Assembly (NCBI GenBank): GCA_023458555.1
Contig: JAEWYS010000008.1
Location: 1 to 64,000 of the forward strand
DNA from: Bacteroidota bacterium
Lineage (GTDB): Bacteria > Bacteroidota > Bacteroidia > Cytophagales > Cytophagaceae
Direction of reading: 5' to 3'
Length of the DNA: 64,000 nucleotides
Shown: positions 58,978 through 64,000 of the stretch, one piece after another
Position numbering within the stretch: the stretch's first letter is position 1
How the letters are laid out: every line of letters starts with the position of its first letter
Notes under the pieces: generated by a model
Told to the model about the DNA's origin: nothing
Databases searched by the model: none
Seen by the model: the letters and a program-made list of their open reading frames with translations, nothing else
Made by a program: the position numbers and the translations under genes

Positions 58978-60438
58978 ATGAATTCCGAAATTCTTGCAAA
59001 ATATCAGCCTGTAATTGGTTTGGAAATACATGCCCAGCTTTCTACCAAAAGCAAAGTATTTGCATCCGATCAGAATGAATATGGCAATCTGCCCAATACC
59101 AATGTAAGCGCGATTACCCTGGCTCATCCTGGTACGTTGCCCAGAATCAATAAAAAAGCAGTAGAATATGCGGTTAAAATGGGGCTGGCCTGCGGATGTG
59201 AAATCAACCGGTTCAATTTCTTTGATCGTAAAAATTACTTTTATCCGGATCTTCCCAAAGGTTATCAGGTTACTCAGGACCGTGCACCTGTTTGTAAGGG
59301 CGGAACTATCGTGATCAAAACAAAGGAAGGAGGAGAGAAAACCATTCGCCTCAACCGGATTCACATGGAAGAAGATGCAGGTAAAAATATGCATCTTGAG
59401 GGAGAAGTCGATACGCTGGTAGACTATAACAGAGCCGGAGTACCCCTCATTGAGATTGTTACGGAGCCGGATATACGTTCTTCGGATGAGGCTTTCGCGC
59501 TTTTGACAGAAATCCGCAAACTTGTTCGTTATCTGGACATCTGTGACGGTAACATGGAGGAAGGCTCCCTGCGTTGTGATGCGAATATATCCGTTATGCT
59601 GAAAGGGGCATCGCAGTACGGAAAAAAGGTTGAGGTCAAGAACATGAACTCCATTCGGAATGTTCAGCGTGCTATAGATTTTGAAATTTCGAGACAGATT
59701 GAATTAATTGAGAAGGGGGATACGATCTATTCCGAAACGAGACAGTTTGATGCAGTAAATGGCGATACACACGGAATGCGTACCAAGGAAGAGCTGAATG
59801 ATTATCGGTATTTCCCTGAGCCTGACCTGCAGCCATTGCGTCTGAGTGAAGAGTGGCTGGCTAATATCAAAAACAATCTGCCGAGCCTGCCGCATGAGCT
59901 GTACAAACGGTTTGTAAATGAATTTGGTCTTCCCGAATACGATGCGGGAGTACTTACTGACAGCAAAGAAATTGCGCTGTATTTTGAAATATTGTGTGAG
60001 AAGACAGCCAACTATAAGGCTGCTTCCAACTGGGTAATGGGACCTGTAAAATCCTACCTGAATGAGCTTACGCTGCACGTAAAGGATTTTCCGGTTACTC
60101 CGGAACGTCTTGCCGAACTGATTGCCCTGGTGGATTCCAACAAAGTAAGCTATTCTGTTGCCGCCCAAAAGATTTTCCCGGTATTAATTGAAGGTCAGGG
60201 GCTCGAATCTGTATTGAAAATTGCCGAACGACTTAATCTTATACAGGAAAGCGATGCCGGATCACTTAAACCGGTGGTTGATGAAGTTATAGCCCGGTTC
60301 CCGGCCAAAGTTGCAGAATACAAAGCAGGAAAAAAGGGCTTGCTTGGCATGTTTATGGGCGAAGTAATGAAAGTGTCCAAAGGAAAGGCTGATCCTAAAG
60401 TAGCTACCGAATTATTAAAAGAAGTTCTTGATAAATGA
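58978..60438 (+). CDS. gatB: Aspartyl/glutamyl-tRNA amidotransferase subunit B
   Basis: A 486-residue subunit of the GatCAB complex that converts misacylated Glu-tRNAGln (or Asp-tRNAAsn) to the amide form. VIGLEIHAQLSTKSKVF, LAHPGTLPRINKKAVEYA, RKNYFYPDLPKGYQ and EEGSLRCDANIS are GatB hallmarks, and a YqeY-like domain is at the end (LLGMFMGEVMK). It follows alaS after 12 bases. The ATG at 58978 is used; a TTG one codon earlier is unlikely. Confidence 0.96.
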   Translation: MNSEILAKYQPVIGLEIHAQLSTKSKVFASDQNEYGNLPNTNVSAITLAHPGTLPRINKKAVEYAVKMGLACGCEINRFNFFDRKNYFYPDLPKGYQVTQDRAPVCKGGTIVIKTKEGGEKTIRLNRIHMEEDAGKNMHLEGEVDTLVDYNRAGVPLIEIVTEPDIRSSDEAFALLTEIRKLVRYLDICDGNMEEGSLRCDANISVMLKGASQYGKKVEVKNMNSIRNVQRAIDFEISRQIELIEKGDTIYSETRQFDAVNGDTHGMRTKEELNDYRYFPEPDLQPLRLSEEWLANIKNNLPSLPHELYKRFVNEFGLPEYDAGVLTDSKEIALYFEILCEKTANYKAASNWVMGPVKSYLNELTLHVKDFPVTPERLAELIALVDSNKVSYSVAAQKIFPVLIEGQGLESVLKIAERLNLIQESDAGSLKPVVDEVIARFPAKVAEYKAGKKGLLGMFMGEVMKVSKGKADPKVATELLKEVLDK

Positions 60439-61616
60439 TGAAAAATCGATTTTTTATATATGCTCTGCTGGGAACGTTATTGTGTCTTGCCGCAGCTTGT
60501 GACAAGCAAAAGAAAGAAAAGCAAAAGGGCGGTTTTTCCGTGACCGGAAAAATAAAAGGTATTCAGTCTGATACGGTTTATCTGATGAAAATGGATAAAA
60601 ACTCCATGAATCTCGTAGATAAAACGGTAGTAGACAAGGATGGAGCTTTTACTTTTACCGGGAACGTTGAAACCCCAACCTACTATAACATACGCTTTGA
60701 CGGAGAAAAATCGGTTAGCCTGATTCTGGATAATGAAACATTCAGCTTTGAGGCAGATGCTACACAGGAAGAGCTGCCGGTAACAGTGAGCAACTCTAAG
60801 ACCAATGAGGACATTCTTATCTATTCAGATTTTTTTCGTGAGCTGATGAAAGAAAGGAAAGAGCTTGAGACGGCGTATATGCGTTTTCAGATGGATCAGG
60901 AAAAAAATCAGGACAGCATACAGCTTGTTTTTGACAAGCTCGCAGGAATGGAAGAGCGAAGAGACCGTTATACCGTTCATTTTATCGATAGTATTTTCCC
61001 TTCCAAGGCCATTTTCTTTATTGTTCCGGTATTGAACAAAGAGCCTTATATTGATTACCAGATTGATCTGAGCAGGAAACTTTATGATGAGTACCCTGAT
61101 TTGGCGATTGCTAAAGAGTATAAGGAAAATATGGCTCAGGTTGAGCAGCAACGGAAGGATTTTGAAGAGCAGGAAAAAAACAGTCCGACGGCAATAGGGA
61201 AAGAAGCGCCTGAGATCACCATGTCTGATCCGGATGGGAAAATCATTAAGCTCTCAGATCTCAGAGGTAATTATGTTTTATTGGATTTCTGGGCCTCCTG
61301 GTGCGGGCCTTGCAGAAGAGAAAATCCTAATCTGGTAAATACCTTTGAGCAGTATAAGAAAAGGAGCTTCAAAGTATACAGTGTATCGCTGGATAAAGAT
61401 CGGGTGGCCTGGCTGAAAGCCATCGAGAAGGACAATCTGGAGCATAAAGGCTGGTATCATGTATCTGATCTGAAGCACTGGCAGTCGGAAGTTGTGCCAT
61501 TGTACGGTATTCAGGGAATACCTTTCGCACTTTTGCTTGACAAGGAAGGCAAAATACTGGCTCGAAATCTGAGAGGTCCGGCCCTGGAAGCAGAGCTGAA
61601 GAAATTGTTTGATTAG
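60435..61616 (+). CDS. TlpA-type thioredoxin lipoprotein with DUF4369-like N-terminal domain
   Basis: A 393-residue lipoprotein. The signal ends LLCLAAAC. Residues 34-140 resemble the DUF4369 beta-domain found in front of Bacteroidota thioredoxins (FSVTGKIKGIQSDTVYLMKM, LVDKTVVDKDGAFTFTG). The TlpA/AhpC-TSA domain starts about 255 and has the redox pair in FWASWCGPCRRENP. It is a periplasmic disulfide reductase of unknown client. Its ATG overlaps the gatB stop (ATGA). Confidence 0.92.
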   Translation: MMKNRFFIYALLGTLLCLAAACDKQKKEKQKGGFSVTGKIKGIQSDTVYLMKMDKNSMNLVDKTVVDKDGAFTFTGNVETPTYYNIRFDGEKSVSLILDNETFSFEADATQEELPVTVSNSKTNEDILIYSDFFRELMKERKELETAYMRFQMDQEKNQDSIQLVFDKLAGMEERRDRYTVHFIDSIFPSKAIFFIVPVLNKEPYIDYQIDLSRKLYDEYPDLAIAKEYKENMAQVEQQRKDFEEQEKNSPTAIGKEAPEITMSDPDGKIIKLSDLRGNYVLLDFWASWCGPCRRENPNLVNTFEQYKKRSFKVYSVSLDKDRVAWLKAIEKDNLEHKGWYHVSDLKHWQSEVVPLYGIQGIPFALLLDKEGKILARNLRGPALEAELKKLFD

Positions 61617-61653
61617 AAGTTGCCGGCAGGATATGCTAATGTTCTGTTGAAAG

Positions 61654-61698
61654 AAAATAAAAAGTCTTTTTCTCGTACAGAAAAAGACTTTTTATTTT
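61654..61698. terminator. Strong bidirectional terminator
   Basis: Perfect 20-base arms (from 61654 and to 61698) flank a 5-base loop CGTAC; each arm ends in an A- or T-rich stretch so that both strands have a U-run. It lies between the convergent thioredoxin and PhyH genes and is the longest perfect stem in the window. Confidence 0.88.
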
Positions 61699-61777
61699 GA
61701 AAGGAGGACTTACCCCCAACTGCCGCACAACGAAATTTACAGAGCTTTTATATAAGTGCCCGGACGATATGAAAGCA

Positions 61778-62719
61778 TTAATCGGCGAATATCAGTGCAG
61801 GTCTTTGTGTGATTTCATGATAGCAGATGCTATTGGAAGCAAAATAGTGATAGACCATACTCTTTCTCGTTTTTTGCTTATTGGTATGCGGTTCTCCTCC
61901 ATGCAGAAGATTGGCATGCCAGATGAGCAGATCGCCTTTTCTGGCTGTAAAAATCCGTTTCTGAATGTTGTGTTCTTTTACTTTTCTGTCCAGCATTCGC
62001 TCATATTCTTTGTAATCCTTGTCTCCGATCAGCAGCCAGTTGCCTTCATTGTCGTAATCCGAGTTTAGATAATACGGAAGCGTATGACTGCCGGGATAGT
62101 AATGCAAGGGGCCATTGTCCATATCTATATCCTCAAGCGCTATCCATACTCCCAGGAGGCCACCCAGCGGAAAAGTGGTCATGTGTATACTGTCAGAATG
62201 TGTTCTCTGCTCACTTCCTGTAAGGAAATTTATACTCTGAAACAGAGATACTTCATTCTTCATCAGTGAGGATAGTAGCTCCAAAAGCGCCGGATCCGTC
62301 CCGAGCTCTTTCAATAAAGGGGATTTGTGTATCGCAAACATGATTTTGTTGCGGTACCTGAACGCTACTTTCTTATCATTTATAAGCTTTTCAATTTCTG
62401 CATTTATCGCATCCACAGTATCGCTTTTCAGGTACTGATGGAGTATGGCAAACCCATCGGAAGCATAATTGCGAAGGCTTGCTTGTGACTGCTCATTTAG
62501 CTCCTTATAGAGACTCGTCGACTCCAGAGGAGAAATATACTTTTCGGGAGCTAATAAAGAAGTATCAATATTCCTGAAATCTTTACTGGAAACAGGAGAA
62601 AAATAGCTTTTTCCGAGGCCCAGTTTTTTATAAAGCCTGACATTATGCTGTAGTTTCTTTTTCTGGAAAAGATTATACAGCATATAGGTTGCCTTCATTC
62701 TTTTAATGGTTTCGAGCAT
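61778..62719 (-). CDS. Phytanoyl-CoA dioxygenase (PhyH) family protein
   Basis: A 313-residue Fe(II)/2-oxoglutarate oxygenase-like protein. The iron site is H and D in EQRTHSDSIHM and H in ANLLHGGEPH, and the 2-oxoglutarate arginine may be in KTRKSMVYHYF. The first 60 residues are basic and have no signal. Family members hydroxylate a wide range of lipids, amino acids and natural products; the substrate is unknown. It is monocistronic, with its own promoter element at 62759. Confidence 0.87.
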   Translation of the reverse strand: MLETIKRMKATYMLYNLFQKKKLQHNVRLYKKLGLGKSYFSPVSSKDFRNIDTSLLAPEKYISPLESTSLYKELNEQSQASLRNYASDGFAILHQYLKSDTVDAINAEIEKLINDKKVAFRYRNKIMFAIHKSPLLKELGTDPALLELLSSLMKNEVSLFQSINFLTGSEQRTHSDSIHMTTFPLGGLLGVWIALEDIDMDNGPLHYYPGSHTLPYYLNSDYDNEGNWLLIGDKDYKEYERMLDRKVKEHNIQKRIFTARKGDLLIWHANLLHGGEPHTNKQKTRKSMVYHYFASNSICYHEITQRPALIFAD

Positions 62720-62758
62720 TTTGATGATGTAAAAGAATTAAAAAGATCGGTTCTTTTT

Positions 62759-62766
62759 CAAATATA
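62759..62766 (-). promoter_or_regulatory. Candidate -7 element of the PhyH gene
   Basis: On the minus strand it reads TATATTTG (TAnnTTTG), giving a leader of about 33 bases. Confidence 0.5.
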
Positions 62767-62873
62767 CACAATCTTTCATGTACTAGTTTTTTAACGAATC
62801 TATGCAATGAATCTTTTTAATCAGCTCTATATTGACAGCATGAGATAATCATGAGAATTTACCGGGTATTGCT

Positions 62874-63617
62874 TTATTTGATAAAGCGGACAGTCCCGTT
62901 TTTATCAATCTGAATAGTACGGTGCCGTGGCTGACCATATATTTCCAGACTTCCGCTATCGAACAGGCGAACGGTCAGCGCGGAGTCTGCCTGTACATAG
63001 GAGAGGCCCTGTCCATGATCGTGAATCAGCAATTCCCTGCATTGCTGCATGGGACGCATATCAACAATACCTACGTTATGACGGAACGCATATACGGTAT
63101 TAGCCTGTCCTTTTAATACAGTATTACCGTACTTGAAAGTTTCAAGCCAGAGAAAATCCAGGTCAATGTCAAGTTCCATGTTTTCATTGCTCCAGCTTTT
63201 GACAAAAAACGTGGTACCGGTCACTTTTCCGCTTACCGTCCCATAGCCATTGTTATAAAGACGAAAGCCCGGGTTTCCGTGAATATATACTTTTACCTGC
63301 TTGTCATAACTCCTTACCCAGTCACAGTAATTTCTGTTTTCCAGAATGAGACTGTCTCCGATGATTCGCGTAAGTATTTTGGGCAAAAGATTTGTACCTG
63401 CTTCAATCACTATTCTTTGCTCATCACCTGCAACAAAAATCAGATTAATATTGTCATTGAGGTTAATTTTTGAAAAAAGAGGAAGCGCCCTTTCTTCTTT
63501 CCTGATGCTGCCAGTACTTTTCAGGCAGTCAAAGTCTTTTTCTTTGTTGCAGGACAAAAAAATGAGGCTGGTTACTATATAGCAGAAGCACTGAAATATC
63601 CTTTTTATACTAGTCAT
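62874..63617 (-). CDS. Lipoprotein with DUF2807 (head GIN) domain
   Basis: A 247-residue lipoprotein. I start at the ATG at 63617, overlapping the stop of the upstream gene by 4 bases; the signal ends IVTSLIFLSC. The mature part is beta-rich with the DUF2807 phrases FSKINLNDNINLIFVAGDEQ and VVIEAG-like strands (here IVIEAGTNLLPKILTRI), which form an autotransporter-adhesin-like beta solenoid. Function unknown. It is translationally coupled to the PagL-like gene. Confidence 0.85.
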   Translation of the reverse strand: MTSIKRIFQCFCYIVTSLIFLSCNKEKDFDCLKSTGSIRKEERALPLFSKINLNDNINLIFVAGDEQRIVIEAGTNLLPKILTRIIGDSLILENRNYCDWVRSYDKQVKVYIHGNPGFRLYNNGYGTVSGKVTGTTFFVKSWSNENMELDIDLDFLWLETFKYGNTVLKGQANTVYAFRHNVGIVDMRPMQQCRELLIHDHGQGLSYVQADSALTVRLFDSGSLEIYGQPRHRTIQIDKNGTVRFIK

Positions 63618-64000
63618 TTGTTGATGATTCGATACGTTAGACCCCATTCCACAAAATCAGCTTTTCCCAGGTGCGCACGCATCGCTGCATTTACTGCCAG
63701 ATCAGGCAGCAAGTAGTATCGGATGCCATATCTCTGATAGATTCGCGGATTTATACTGACCGGCTGATAAAAGCTATAGCCCAGGTGGGTTATTATTGCC
63801 AGATTATGAATCCTGAGCTCATGTCCTGCAACAAAACCACTCTGAAGCAGCTGAAATACATTTACTGTTGTTTCATCATCAATCCAGTAACGTTTGGTAC
63901 CATCGTAAAACAAGTCTGCTCCCGCGATGAGGGTACTTTTATTGTTAAGCTGTCTGCCACCATATGCTGATAATGTTCCTACGGGATGATTGCGACTGTT
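63614..64000 (-). CDS. PagL-like lipid A deacylase / acyloxyacyl hydrolase family barrel, C-terminal part
   Basis: The frame is open to the window edge, so 128 C-terminal residues are seen and the true start is outside. The segments GFVAGHELRIHNLAIITHLG, YQRYGIRYYLLPDLAVNAAM and RAHLGKADFVEWGLTYRI match the last strands of the PagL-type barrel of Bacteroidota, in which a histidine of the penultimate strand is catalytic. The family trims the 3-O acyl chain of lipid A in proteobacteria; the true substrate here is not shown. It leads into the DUF2807 gene. Confidence 0.62.
   Translation of the reverse strand, partial: NSRNHPVGTLSAYGGRQLNNKSTLIAGADLFYDGTKRYWIDDETTVNVFQLLQSGFVAGHELRIHNLAIITHLGYSFYQPVSINPRIYQRYGIRYYLLPDLAVNAAMRAHLGKADFVEWGLTYRIINK

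Overview
The window comes from the chromosome of a member of the Bacteroidota, most likely the Cytophagia/Chitinophagia side. Four things point there: a type IX secretion sorting domain (546-2636), repeated promoter elements of the form TAnnTTTG, very few Shine-Dalgarno sequences, and lineage-typical families (IPExxxVDY protein next to pyk, DUF5686, DUF2807, a trifunctional MMPL fusion, a complete flexirubin-type pigment locus). I see no tRNA, rRNA, CRISPR array, integrase or transposase, so most of the window reads as stable chromosome.

Layout. 1-2636: two secreted proteins on the minus strand, the first cut by the window edge. 3145-11602: a nitrate assimilation island made of a formate/nitrite channel (minus) diverging from a plus-strand operon. 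The operon holds a fused assimilatory nitrate reductase, a rubredoxin-tailed nitrite-reductase-like protein, and the molybdenum cofactor genes moaA, moaD, moaE and mobA. The divergent promoter region carries two long palindromes. 11595-20002: housekeeping genes (rnc-fabF-acpP, pyk, M42 peptidase, TauE permease, DUF72, dprA). 20126-23498: a C45 Ntn-hydrolase, acpS and an adenylate-forming ligase, which I read as accessory genes of the pigment locus. 23593-27896: a secreted protein, a DUF5686 outer-membrane protein and a methyltransferase.

28146-52974 is the core of the window: 25 co-directional, often overlapping genes of a flexirubin-type (aryl polyene-dialkylresorcinol ester) biosynthetic cluster. 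Tyrosine ammonia-lyase would supply 4-coumarate. The ligase would activate it and AcpS would prime the two carrier proteins. Ketosynthases (including a KS/CLF-like pair), FabG and two hotdog dehydratases would build the polyene. DarB and DarA would make the dialkylresorcinol. Several acyltransferase-type proteins (LpxL-like, BtrH-like, PlsC domain, C45) compete for the ester-forming step. An ABC transporter, a LolA-like carrier, a lipoprotein and an MMPL exporter would move product or precursors to the outer membrane.

52977-64000: ordinary chromosome again, with an alpha/beta hydrolase, a lipoprotein, a MerR regulator, an M23 peptidase, alaS, gatB, a TlpA-type thioredoxin, a PhyH oxygenase, a DUF2807 lipoprotein and the end of a PagL-like barrel. 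All family assignments come from reading motifs in the translated sequence; no database search was run.
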